From Prorocentrum cordatum (Eukaryota > Sar > Dinophyceae > Prorocentrales > Prorocentraceae): DNA of 33,809 bases. Position numbers and translations under genes: made by a program. Below the pieces are notes generated by a model. That model did no database searches. It saw only the letters and a list, made by a program, of their open reading frames with translations, and had not been told where the DNA came from. The number at the start of each line of letters is the position of its first letter. The first letter of the stretch is position 1. The DNA lies in contig CAUYUJ010009525.1 of the NCBI GenBank assembly GCA_963575745.1, positions 1 through 33,809 on the forward strand. Direction: 5' to 3'. This document shows positions 16,814-25,352 of this stretch, piece after piece.

Positions 16814-17593
16814 GTGTGCGCCCTTCGACGCGGAGACCTCAGACACGACTACCTCACCAAGCTCGACAAGGCGCCGCAGGACGACATGCCCCGCTGGGTG
16901 CAACGCGGAATGCAGAGGACCCCTGATGCGATCTTCGCGTGCCTGGAGCAGAACATGGTCAACGCGGGCAACGAATTTTTCTTACAACCACATTTTGTTG
17001 ATGAGCAGTATAGGCGGCTAAGACAAGCACGGCTGGCAGCGCTGCAGCAGAGACGAGATCTACGCGAAGCTACTTGGGCCACTGACGCCACAGAAAGCCA
17101 GGTCGAACAACTTCGGAAGGCCATTTCGAGACGGCGCGGAAGAGTACGAGCTGAAGTGCGCCAACAAACCAGAGAAGCAATTGCTGAAGAGATAAGCGAG
17201 CATTGGGAAGCTAGAAGATTTGCTCAGGCATACAGGGCTACTATTAGACTAGGCAACGCGAGAACGGGGACGAAGAGACGCGACCTTCGAGCTCTTCCGT
17301 TGGCGAATCCGACGAAGGACGAGTGGATGCAAGCGCTCTGCAAAGCAGGCAAAGAAGGAGGAATGAGCGCAGTGGAGATTACAGGCCACCCACGCCAGCA
17401 GGAAGAGCTCGAATGTGAAGAAGTCCCCGATGAATTGCCTCGTATACCAGACCCATGGGATCACATGGCCGACGATCCAGACCAGTTACCTGAGTTCAAC
17501 AACGAGCACGCTACCAGAACTTTCCTAGAAAGCAAACGCGACCTCAAAAGGCTGAAGAGGTACCTCTGGACGACCCCAAAGAGAAAAGCGTGA
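16814..17593 (+). pseudogene. LINE-A pre-RT region
   Basis: 259-residue frame, open without a stop back into the microsatellite (first codon GTG, so the start is not real). It is rich in Arg, Glu, Gln and Ala, with predicted helices (YRRLRQARLAALQQRRDLRE, VEQLRKAISRRRGRVRAEV, QTREAIAEEISEHWEARRF). The composition and position match the helical segment between endonuclease and RT in non-LTR polyproteins. A second part (PTKDEWMQALCKAGKEGG, then an acidic DELPRIPDPWDHM) precedes the RT. It carries no catalytic motif of its own. Confidence 0.6.
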
Positions 17594-17739
17594 CCAGCAC
17601 AATCACCGCCCGCAGAGCTGAACTGGATGGCCTTGAACCCGCAGCGCGACCAGAAGCTGAAGGGCGTGGGCTACGACCTGGACGACACTGACAACAGCCA
17701 CATAGAGGCCTGCTTGCACTTGGCGTTCTACAATTTAAG

Positions 17740-18213
17740 GTGCCACCAGATCACGCCGAGCAACTGGCACGTCAGCGAATGCTACGCAGCCAAGAAATCA
17801 GAACTACCTGGACCTCGAGGGAGACGCCTCCGACACATTCTCCGAGTTTTTGTGCAAAGGCTTTTTTTTTCGCCTCTTGTATTCGAGCTCGTCAACCTGG
17901 GCAGCTGCCGCCAGAGCATCGCGGATGCGCACAGGGCAGAAGACGAGAAACGGCGATCATGGCCTCGATGACCACGGCCTACACCCTGAGGCAGCTGCAG
18001 TGCTCCTACGTGGACAGCCTCAAGGACATGACCAACGCCTTCCCCTCGGTGAGCTGGAAGCGCATGGAGCTGGCAGCCGAGTCGCTGGTGAGAGATCGCG
18101 ACTACGCCTCGCACTTCAACGCATTCGACGAGCGCAGGTGTTTCTACCAGCCGCTGAAGGTTTACTTCAATTCAGACCGACAGAGGGGGGCCTCATGGGG
18201 GACCCTTTCATAG
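17740..18213 (+). pseudogene. LINE-A reverse transcriptase, fingers and motif A
   Basis: 157-residue frame. Residues about 59-80 (EHRGCAQGRRRETAIMASM) fit the non-LTR RT box Q-x-G-F-x-x-G-R. Residues 91-103 (VDSLKDMTNAFPS) are motif A with the catalytic Asp96 followed by NAF. RGASWGTLS at the end is motif B sequence running out of frame after a G6 run near 18183; the correct continuation is the 17850-19355 frame. The part before residue 55 is doubtful, and 17594-17740 carries the RT start in mixed frames. Confidence 0.7.
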
Positions 18214-19355
18214 TGAATTGCTCCCCCCGCGCCTCTGCATACGCTATCGAGCCCTGGTCGTTGCAGTGGCAGGCGGAAGACGACGCAGACAAAAAGCTAA
18301 AGGTCAAGTGCCCGATCACCAACCTCATCGCGGACATGAGTCTACACATCTACGCCGACGACATCAACGCGAAGATATTGCAGCGCCCGCCCGCCGAGAA
18401 GGAGAACGTCAGCCTGGACAAGCTCAGGCATAAGCTGCTCTACTGCGACAAGATCTTGAGCGACAACCTGTCCAACATAGGTCTTGCGCAGAACACCGGC
18501 AATCAGGTTAACCTGATGGCCTGTCGCGGACTGGGCAGTGGCATTGCCAGGCGCGATCTTCGGCTACGGGAACAACGACAAAAGTGGCCAGGGCAACTCG
18601 TGGATCAAGCGAGATATCTGGGCCCGATTATCACCAGTATTCAGAGTTTCGGAATTGAGCTGGCGAAGAGGGTGCAGGCTGCCAAGGCGGCCTTCTACTC
18701 GATGGGCTCTTTCTGGAGTGCACCGCGTATCCCATGGAGATGGAAGAGGACTGTGCTGCTGGGGCGGGTTGATAACTCCGCCTTCTCTTCAGTTGAAGCC
18801 TTCCTGCCGACCGAGCGCCAGTGCGGCACCCTCGACGCAGCTATAGCATCGCTGGCGCGGGTTGCTCTGAGGGGAAGAGCCTGCACCTGGAATGAGGACG
18901 GCACGGTCCGATCGCTGACCAACGCCGAAGTCCTCGCCTACTGGAAGATTGCAAGAGCTGAAGTGGCACTTCGAGTCAGGCGGCTCAAGTGGCCGCAGCA
19001 AGCGGCCAAGGACAGGAACGGCAATGCCCAGTTATCCGCGGCAATGTTCGGCACGATCAGCGGCCAGGCCTTGCAGACTGTTTCTGACGACGGCGCGCTG
19101 TCGAGTCAGGCGAATCCCTGGGCCAAGCGCGCGCAGGAGGACGTCAACCAGCTGATCAACTGCTCAGTAGAAGCACAGAGCCTGCTGGAGACCGCAGGCC
19201 CTCACATCGTCGCTTGGCTAAACGACCCGAACTTCAGAGAAGACTTTTGCAACGTCGACGTAAGCATTCTCAGAGCCAAGGAATTCCGAACAAACATTCC
19301 GCCCCAACATGTGCGCCCCAAACGACAACAGAAACGCACGGGGAGGAACATATGA
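18180..19355 (+). pseudogene. LINE-A reverse transcriptase, motif C (YADD) and thumb
   Basis: The real part of a frame open from 17850. It starts at motif B (GGLMGDPFIVN), then SLHIYADDINAKI with the two catalytic Asp encoded near 18357-18362, then RYLGPIIT-x-IQSFGIELAKRVQAAKAAFYSM (the YLG-x-R-I-x-A-x-x-A segment following the palm in non-LTR RTs). The thumb and connection follow, with ALRVRRLKWPQQAAKDRNGNAQLSAAMFGT. It ends at TGA (19353-19355) after a basic tail (RPKRQQKRTGRN). It copies element RNA at a nicked target in functional relatives. Confidence 0.75.
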
Positions 19356-19735
19356 AGATCGAAGGGGAGGTGGGGGGGGGGATTTCCAAGTGCGAGGTGG
19401 CGGTGGACGGCAGGAGCTGTGGGAGGACGTTCTTCTCGAAACCTGCTCTTCGATCGCACGTATGCCAGGTCCATAATAGTGTCAACGTGTGCTTGTTCTT
19501 CAACCCCACGAACGTTTGCATAGTTTGCGAAACCATCTTCGCTTCAGAAGTTACAGCTCGTCGGCATCTCGCTCGGTCTATTCAGCGAGGGCGTTGCGTC
19601 GTCGATCTCGCTCGAGCCCTAGCCGCGGCACACGGGCCGAAAACGCTACACTGCCCTGGTTGTGAACACGTAGCTGGATCGATCCGGGCTCGAGCTTCGA
19701 CTTCATCTGGCGCGGCATCTGCCTTTTCTTCCTGA
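19350..19735 (+). pseudogene. LINE-A zinc-finger region
   Basis: The supported part of a frame open from 19214. SCGRTFFSKPALRSHVCQVH shows C-x12-H-x4-H of a C2H2 finger, with its first Cys eight residues before the second. CIVCETIFASEVTARRHLARSIQRGRC shows C-x2-C-x12-H and a final Cys, as in C2HC-type fingers. Fingers after the RT are typical of non-LTR elements and probably bind nucleic acid. A further CPGC pair (near 19657) follows at the end. The region is on the plus strand directly after the RT frame. Confidence 0.65.
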
Positions 19736-19772
19736 CATCGCGCGCCCGCTACTGCGGGCAAGAACCTCTGCT

Positions 19773-20563
19773 ATGGCCGACTCGGGCGCCGACGTGCCCG
19801 AGCGGATGAAAGACGCAGGCGCGGGGGCAATGCCAGCGTGGGGCCTCGCGACGGGGCGGGCGATCGGCAGGGCCACAAGAAGCAGCAGTCGACGCGGAGA
19901 AGGCCAAGGCAGACGAGCTTGTCGCAGCAGCCAAAGGCCCGGCGGGCAAAGGCGCCTCCAAGGCGCAAGTCGCGCAGCAACTCGTCCTTCTGCTCAGCAA
20001 GTTGGTGCTCAGCATGGCAGGCGACCTAAGGTCGGTGATCAGTGCGGTGTTCGCGACGGCGCGCGCGCCGCTCGCGATGCCAGCCGCGGCCGCAGCCGCG
20101 CAGGCGGGCAAGGATTACCAAAAGGCGGCGACGAAGCTGAGGGGCGACCACAAAGAAGACGAGGCGGTGGACACGGCGCAGTTGGAGAGCCCGCGCATCC
20201 ACGCGTGGAAGGACTTCATCCGCGCCCTGCTCGAGCACCGAGGAAGGCCTGGCGAGGAGCACGCTCGCCACCTACTGGAAGGACTACATCGTGAAGAAGG
20301 ATATGTTCGAGGCGGCCGAGGGTGCGAGGTACTTCAGGGCGCGCGCCCCGCAGGGCAAGGAGACGGGGAAGAAATCCAAGCGCATGGAGGGCAAGGCGCG
20401 TCTCCAATGGGCGCTATCAACCAACAAGGTGGCGCAGGGCCTGGGCACGATCCTCAGGGGCGAAGTCGCGCGCCAGGGCGGAGAGATCACGATTGGAGCG
20501 GCGCCGAGGGGTGTCTTGGAGAGGGGCGCCAGAGCGCGGTTGAACAAGCTCGAGGACGTGTAG
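19773..20563 (+). pseudogene. LINE-A C-terminal tail domain, frame-broken
   Basis: The tail is spread over several frames. The 20002 frame gives MVLSMAGDLRSVISAVF, then ARAPLAMPAAAAAAQAGKDY and ESPRIHAWKDFIRALLEH. The 20291-20563 frame gives MKKDMFEAAEGARYFRARAP, KSKRMEGKARLQWAL, VAQGLGTILRGEVARQGGEI and a final APRGVLERGARARLNKL before TAG. This is the layout I recall from dinoflagellate non-LTR polyproteins: a helical domain with a closing PRG-x-LER box. The function is unknown. The recall is from general familiarity, not a search. Confidence 0.5.
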
Positions 20564-21112
20564 GGGACCAGGAACTGAGAAGGATGACGGCTCTCGCCAA
20601 CTCCGCCAGACTACAGAGTCTGGTTTCCGGAGGCTTCTTGAGTAGGGGGTCTGTCCTCGTCTCTTCTACCTTCTCTCTCCGAGCAGAATCTGGAGGACTC
20701 CAGTGGCCGCTTGATCCCGCTAGCGAAAATTCAACCGCGCCCCAAAGGGGGGCAAGGTAAGGGCAAAGGTAGGAGGAGACAAACTCGCCCCACTCAGAAC
20801 GGGAGGGGGTAGGGGCCGCCCGCCTGCGTTGCCCTGGCAGGGGGGATGCCGTGTGGGCCCCACCTGGCCAGGAGAAGGCAGCGGGTCGCCCGCTCCCCCT
20901 CTGCGTTCGGCTGGAGGGGCCGCCACCCTTGCGCCCCGCGTCTTCCCCGAGAGGGCTGCAGGGGGGGGGGGGCGGGGGGGGGGGTGGGGGGCGTGTTTCT
21001 CCACCAGGCCAGCGCAGAAAAGAATTGCAGCCTGAACACAGGCAATGCCGCCCAGCGATCAAGGACTCGTCGGATAGCGCTGCTTGCTTCGCCAAGGATG
21101 TCTAAGTCTAAG
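20564..21112. other. No gene seen; G-rich run
   Basis: It holds the possible 3' flank of LINE-A, including a CCCCAAAGGGG palindrome-like word near 20743. A G-rich run (20961-20991) of G12, G9 and G6 tracts separated by single bases could form a G-quadruplex on the plus strand. No coding motif is seen. Confidence 0.5.
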
Positions 21113-21698
21113 TCCCCCCTCCTCATCCTCATCCTCATCCCTCCTTCCCCTCCTTCCTCCTCCTCCTCCTCCTCCTCCTCTCCTCCTCCTCATCCTCCTC
21201 CCCCCACCCCCTCCCCCTCCCCTCCTCCACCTCCTCCCCCCTCCTCCTCCTCATCTCCTCCCCCCTCCTCCGCCCTCCTCTTCCCTCCTCGCCCCTCCCC
21301 CCCCTCCCTCCCCCCCTCCCTCCATCCCCCCCACCCTCCCTCCCTCCCTCCTCCCTCCCTCCTCCTCGCCTCCTCCCCATCCTCCTCCTCCTCCTCTTCC
21401 TCCTCCTCCTCCTCCCTCCTCCTATTCCTCTCCTCCTCCTCCTCTCATCCTCCTCCTCCCCCCCCCTCCCCCCCCCCCCCCCTCCCTCCCCCCCGCCTCC
21501 CCACCCTCCCCCTCCCTCCCTTCCCTTCCCTCCCTCCCTCCCTCCCTCCTCCTCCTCCTCCTCCTCCTCTCCCCCTCCCCTCCTCCCCCTCCTCCCCCTT
21601 CTCCTCCTCCTCCTCCTCCTCCTCCTCCTTCCCCCTCCTCCTCCTCCTCCTCCTCCTCCTCCTCCTCCTCCTCCCTCCTCCTCCTCCCCCCCTCCCCT

Positions 21699-21749
<51 letters not shown>

Positions 21750-21880
21750 CCCCTCACTCCTCCCCCCCTCCCTCTCGCCTCCCCCCCTCCTCCTCATCCC
21801 CTCCTCCTCCTCCCCTCCACCCTTTCCTCCTCCTCCTCCTCCTCCTCCTCCTCCTCCTCCTCCTCCTCCTCGTCCTCCTC
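21113..21880. repeat. Giant (TCC)n pyrimidine tract with 47-base poly-C
   Basis: About 770 bp almost free of purines on the plus strand: TCC, CCCT and C-run variants, with an uninterrupted C47 at 21700-21746. Open frames of up to 351 codons across it (poly-Ser/Pro or poly-Gly/Arg/Glu) are artefacts. A GGTC tetramer (four units) follows at 21881-21897. Confidence 0.95.
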
Positions 21881-21998
21881 GGTCGGTCGGTCGGTCGATG
21901 AAGGCCTCTGAGTCACGCAGCCTATCACAGTGGATTAAGTGGAGAGAGGGCAGCAAGCAGAGGCAGCAACGGGGATTAAAAAACTGGCCGCACCACAC

Positions 21999-23099
21999 CT
22001 AAGCTGGCAGGACGTTCCCCTCATCACCCTCATCCCCCAGAGGTTCCAAACCATAAGGGTCCAGCTTGAGCTCCAGCTCAGTGAGCTCGGGGGCAAGGTC
22101 ACGGCGATTGGATGATTGGATGAGAGCGGCGAATTCCAGGGCCACGCAAGCAAGAGGCGGGAGAGTGGACACGAGAGGGACGAAAGCCTGCACACCGGAC
22201 AATAGAATGCTACTCCCTTCGCAATCCACTCTACATCCCTCAAGCATGCTCACCTCTTTAAGTCCCCAAATGGTGGGTTGCGAGGCTTCGTTGGCCCACG
22301 GGACATGCGCGATGCCAAATGGTACTTGCGCGCCCCGACAGGCGTGCGTCAACCAGAGCACCGCCCTAAGAGCACGATTATCCTCCCGTACGGGAGTGGA
22401 CTCTACTTCACGGAGGGCTCTCCTTCCCCAAGGAGAGCTGGGGTCCCGCGGCAAACGAGTGCGTGCCCCCTCAGCCTGCCAGGTACCTCTGGGGGGCTCA
22501 GCCCAAAGCCCCCCAACGAAGCCGCCCTGGATGAGCTGAGTCCAAAAGCGTAGCACGTGTGGCAGCGCAAGCTGTCCCCACCCTTCCTGATCCCCTGAGG
22601 TGAGAATGCTGGCCCTTTTTCCATTGTTCGCCAATTCACGTTCAAGTGACTCAATACAGTCACCGTCGTGCCTGTTTCCCGTGTACAGGCACAAGAAGAT
22701 AGACCTTGGCTCCAACCCTTCCTTGCTCGGTCCTGGGTCAGCGGGGCTTGGCTCATGCCGAGGTTTAGGGATGGGGACGCACACGGCGGGAGGGAGGCAG
22801 GGAGGTTCCAGAGGCCCCAAGTGAGCCTCTACACAAAACGAGGGTCCAAAGAGCTGCGCGGGGGGGAACTCCGCCCAATTATCACTCTCACCTTTGCTGC
22901 GATTCTTCTTCTGCACCTCTCTCCCAGCATCCCTCCAGACTTGCATCTCCTCCTCCCCAGCCTTGTATCCGGCCTGGTCCCATGCCAATCTGCATTTGTG
23001 GGACCTTCTTAAATGCACCTGAAGGTGGTTCGGGGTATGCCATTGTTTCCTGCAGCACTGGCACTCCGTGCCCGCGGCCCAGCACATCGGATCCCTCAT
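21999..23099 (-). CDS. LINE-B C-terminal part: C2H2 finger and methyltransferase-like domain
   Basis: 366-residue frame. Residues 13-34 are a clean C2H2 finger (C13-x2-C16-x12-H29-x4-H34). A Pro-rich spacer follows. From about 133 a Rossmann-like segment starts with IFLCLYTGNRHDGDC (motif I place), then FWTQLIQGGFVGGLWAEPPRGTW (186-207), where EPPR sits at the place of the PPC of motif IV in C5-type methyltransferases. SSPWGRRALREV follows, then FGIAHVPWAN (261-270) near the motif VI place, and PTIW. I recall related dinoflagellate LINE sequences with GPPC and EHP at these two points. If so, the catalytic Cys is Arg here and the motif VI Glu is Ala, so the domain is probably inactive. Function is inference. 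The upstream frame is shifted at an A7 run (23102-23108). Confidence 0.6.
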   Translation of the reverse strand: MRDPMCWAAGTECQCCRKQWHTPNHLQVHLRRSHKCRLAWDQAGYKAGEEEMQVWRDAGREVQKKNRSKGESDNWAEFPPAQLFGPSFCVEAHLGPLEPPCLPPAVCVPIPKPRHEPSPADPGPSKEGLEPRSIFLCLYTGNRHDGDCIESLERELANNGKRASILTSGDQEGWGQLALPHVLRFWTQLIQGGFVGGLWAEPPRGTWQAEGARTRLPRDPSSPWGRRALREVESTPVREDNRALRAVLWLTHACRGAQVPFGIAHVPWANEASQPTIWGLKEVSMLEGCRVDCEGSSILLSGVQAFVPLVSTLPPLACVALEFAALIQSSNRRDLAPELTELELKLDPYGLEPLGDEGDEGNVLPA

Positions 23100-23108
23100 G
23101 TTTTTTTA

Positions 23109-23182
23109 TGTTGCCTAGCCATGTGCATGTTATAAGTCCTGATCTGCTCTGTCGCGAAGCCGCATTCGTAGCGCGCATACAT
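23109..23182 (-). pseudogene. LINE-B first C2H2 finger, first Cys lost
   Basis: The minus-strand frame from the ATG at 23180-23182 reads MYARYECGFATEQIRTYNMH and continues MARQH. Spacing fits C-x2-C-x12-H-x4-H with Arg (CGC) in place of the first Cys. A TGA follows immediately after the A7 run. One more A would join it in frame to the second finger at 23099. Confidence 0.65.
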
Positions 23183-23275
23183 GGTGATAGTGCTTTCTGG
23201 AACTTCGTTAGCAGTGGGCCTCTCATTCTGGATGAGCTGGATGTGCCTGTCAAGCTGCATCGCTCGATAATCCTC

Positions 23276-24421
23276 TTAAAATTTATGCTGCGCTCTGGCG
23301 GCCGCTTTGGCCACTCGTCGAATGAATGTGCGCGGCTCCGTCCTGGCCTCCGCGAGCCAGCACAGCAAGGGCGCCTGGTGCCGCAGCTCCCCTTTGAGGC
23401 AAAGCGGAGTCATCCATCTGAGATCATCTGCCACTTGCACTAGCCAGCCGCTGTTTTCTTGGAAAAGAAACTCGATGGCAACTCTGAGTGCTGGCGGTGC
23501 TTGACGCAGCAGCCTGGGCAAGTACCTGAGGCGCGCCACCCGCAGCACATCTTTGGCCTCCATCCTGTGCACTTGTGACAAAATGTCCTTGTGTGCAATG
23601 TGTCCTACGTCGGAATTGCTGATCGACAGTCCCAGGGCGGCCCTGTAGGGCCTTATCTGAGCATTGAGAAGTTTTTTGGCGAGTCGTGTGCTGAGCTGAC
23701 CCCAGATGGAGGCATTGCAAAAAAGGCCCGTGAGAGCGAAACTTTCCGCATATCTGACTTTCAGATCAAGCCTGAGCTTCTTCCGAGGCCCAAGGGTGCG
23801 CTGAATTGGCCGCACCTCGCTGGCCACCGAGGCTATCCTGTAGGCTATCTCATCCGACATGTCGAGACGATCGTTGACCATGGTACCCAGGGCCTTGACA
23901 CTTCGCTTCACTTGAACAGACGCTCCAAGGGAGGGGATGTACACTTCTCGGCCCTGGGGTCCCCAAAACTCCGGCTGAGCCTTTTTGGTGCCTGGTCCCA
24001 CAGGAATGATAAGCGCCGCGGTCTTACTTAGATTGAGCCGCAATCCACTGTCAAATGTCACTTCTGCCAAATGTTCGGTGGCCTTCACAAGCGCAGCTCG
24101 TGTATCAGCCGCCTGGTCGATGGCGCAGAGTACAGTGAGATCATCAACGAAAGAGATGGTATCATGGGCACGGTCTAAATCCGTTTCCTGCGCAAACCTA
24201 ACGGCCCCTGGCTCCAAATCTGGCTTCCACGTGAGCCCTTCTTCATTAAGCCTGGCCTGGAGGTCCCGAATCATCGGGGAAAAAACGTAATTGAAAGCGT
24301 CGGTCGCTAGGACCGTCCCAGGTTTGGTTCCCAGCATGGGTTTCTTAAACCCTTCGGCGTTCCTACGCGCCCAAAATCCCGAGGATAGGGCCGCCGAAAA
24401 AAAGTGCATTGATATGTTCAC
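23276..24421 (-). CDS. LINE-B reverse transcriptase, motifs B, C and thumb
   Basis: 381-residue frame. The first ~20 residues overlap the preceding frame. Motif B is GTKPGTVLATDAFNYVF (31-47), and motif C is TISFVDDLTVLC with FVDD at 91-94, the catalytic pair. LRLNLSKTAALI is motif D, and KALGTMVNDRLDMSDEIAYRI matches the LG segment following the palm. The thumb includes FCNASIWGQLS and RPYRAALGL. The C-terminal part (HRMEAKDVLRVARLRYLPRL) is like the post-RT helical region of LINEs. After it comes the zinc-finger part. Confidence 0.8.
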   Translation of the reverse strand: MNISMHFFSAALSSGFWARRNAEGFKKPMLGTKPGTVLATDAFNYVFSPMIRDLQARLNEEGLTWKPDLEPGAVRFAQETDLDRAHDTISFVDDLTVLCAIDQAADTRAALVKATEHLAEVTFDSGLRLNLSKTAALIIPVGPGTKKAQPEFWGPQGREVYIPSLGASVQVKRSVKALGTMVNDRLDMSDEIAYRIASVASEVRPIQRTLGPRKKLRLDLKVRYAESFALTGLFCNASIWGQLSTRLAKKLLNAQIRPYRAALGLSISNSDVGHIAHKDILSQVHRMEAKDVLRVARLRYLPRLLRQAPPALRVAIEFLFQENSGWLVQVADDLRWMTPLCLKGELRHQAPLLCWLAEARTEPRTFIRRVAKAAARAQHKF

Positions 24422-24896
24422 TGGTGGAGTACTGCTCTAAGATAGGCGTCTGGGCAAGATGCTGCACCGCATGCATTAGTGCAGGATGGACAGGCAAGCT
24501 GTTAAGCGCGAGTTCAAAATCCTCTCTCTCGGCAGGCACATTGCAAAGACTTTGCCTGATCACAGTGTAAAAGGCGGCCTTTAAGTATGCAAAAAGCGCT
24601 ATGCTGCTCTTGCCTGCGCCCATGTGCATGTGCAGCTTAGCCGTTATGAAGTGAGTAGCAAAATCCGTCCCCATGCCTAGTCTGCCTCCACACTGGGATG
24701 CTTCCAGTGAGATGGCCATGACCGCCTGGACCTGCGCGCGGATGTGTTTGTGATAAACTTTACTGATAGTCGAGGTGAGCAGTATGTTCCTTCTGCTCGA
24801 AGCATAGGGCCCATCTGGGCCTTCGGGGATACCCACGACAACTCCCTGCTTGAACCCCAATGGCTCGGTGCCGATCAGGTTGGCTTTAAACAGCAC
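24363..24896 (-). CDS. LINE-B reverse transcriptase, fingers and motif A (mutated)
   Basis: 177-residue frame upstream of and overlapping the next RT frame. ANLIGTEPLGFKQG and SSRRNILLTSTISKVYHKHIR are the fingers segment (R-x-I-x-L-x-x-x-x-x-K-x-x). ASQCGGRLGMGTDFATH is the Q-x-G box. Motif A is SIALFAYLKAAFYTVIR (98-114). Non-LTR RTs have Asp at the place of Tyr104 (F-x-D-L-x-x-A-F), so the first catalytic Asp is lost (TAC from GAC by one change). This alone would abolish polymerisation. Confidence 0.75.
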   Translation of the reverse strand: MLFKANLIGTEPLGFKQGVVVGIPEGPDGPYASSRRNILLTSTISKVYHKHIRAQVQAVMAISLEASQCGGRLGMGTDFATHFITAKLHMHMGAGKSSIALFAYLKAAFYTVIRQSLCNVPAEREDFELALNSLPVHPALMHAVQHLAQTPILEQYSTSEHINALFFGGPILGILGA

Positions 24897-24902
24897 TGGG
24901 TG

Positions 24903-25337
24903 TCAGACCCTCGCCAGAGCTTTTGGCACAACCCGCTGGAGATCCCCCGCGACATTGTCAGGCGTGGCTTTGCCAGCAGGTACCTTGGTCAGGGCCCTTT
25001 GCAGAGCTCCCTTGGTGATGAGTCTCTTGACCTCTCTGGTGGTGGTAGTCGGCGGGGCTGGCGTCGCCGAGTTGTAGGCTGCAGCAATGTCACTTGGCTG
25101 AGCATCCAAGCCGAACTCAATCTCGCCAAAATGGCGCTGGATACCGTCAGCCTGCGCTTCCAGCGTAGTAAGAATGGTGCCATCTGGTGCCTTTCTGAGC
25201 GGAAGGAAAGCCTGATTCTTGGATCTTTTGCCTCCTAGCATGAGCAAGCGCTTAACTTTGGTCCACTCAGAGCGTGGGAGTTTGGCATCTATGCTTAAAT
25301 TGATCCCTTCACTCTGCTGCTCAAGTAGGGCGCACAA
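24903..25337 (-). CDS. LINE-B segment between endonuclease and RT
   Basis: 144-residue frame. WTKVKRLLMLGGKRSKNQAF and LPLRKAPDGTILTTLEAQADG form the usual lead (LRxxDGxxxxxxxxxxxxxxxHF) of a non-LTR polymerase domain. IQRHFGEIEFGL and RAVTKVPAGKATPDNV-like wording (here ALTKVPAGKATPDNVAG) match the PxGKAxGxDxxxxE fingers box. It leads directly into the RT frame at 24896. Confidence 0.7.
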   Translation of the reverse strand: MCALLEQQSEGINLSIDAKLPRSEWTKVKRLLMLGGKRSKNQAFLPLRKAPDGTILTTLEAQADGIQRHFGEIEFGLDAQPSDIAAAYNSATPAPPTTTTREVKRLITKGALQRALTKVPAGKATPDNVAGDLQRVVPKALARV

Positions 25338-25352
25338 ATCATGATCTATGAG

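Larger units (their letters stand above)
16798..20563 (+). mobile_element. LINE-A: 5'-truncated non-LTR retrotransposon
   Basis: Plus-strand coding in the order pre-RT region, RT palm with YADD, thumb, Cys/His zinc fingers and a C-terminal tail domain, broken by several frameshifts. No endonuclease is present; coding starts abruptly at the TCC microsatellite, which fits 5' truncation. The 3' boundary is uncertain: the last supported codon is at 20563, and no poly-A or terminal repeat is obvious before the G-rich run at 20961. Confidence 0.75.

Noticed and set aside
21881-21897. GGTC tetramer run as a possible target-site duplication or element end
   Set aside because: Four units of a simple repeat at the edge of a microsatellite; no partner copy at the other end of LINE-B.
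20846-21998. Long open frames (up to 351 codons) across the TCC tract on both strands
   Set aside because: Pure triplet repeats lack stop codons. Products are poly-Ser/Pro or poly-Gly/Arg/Glu with no domain.
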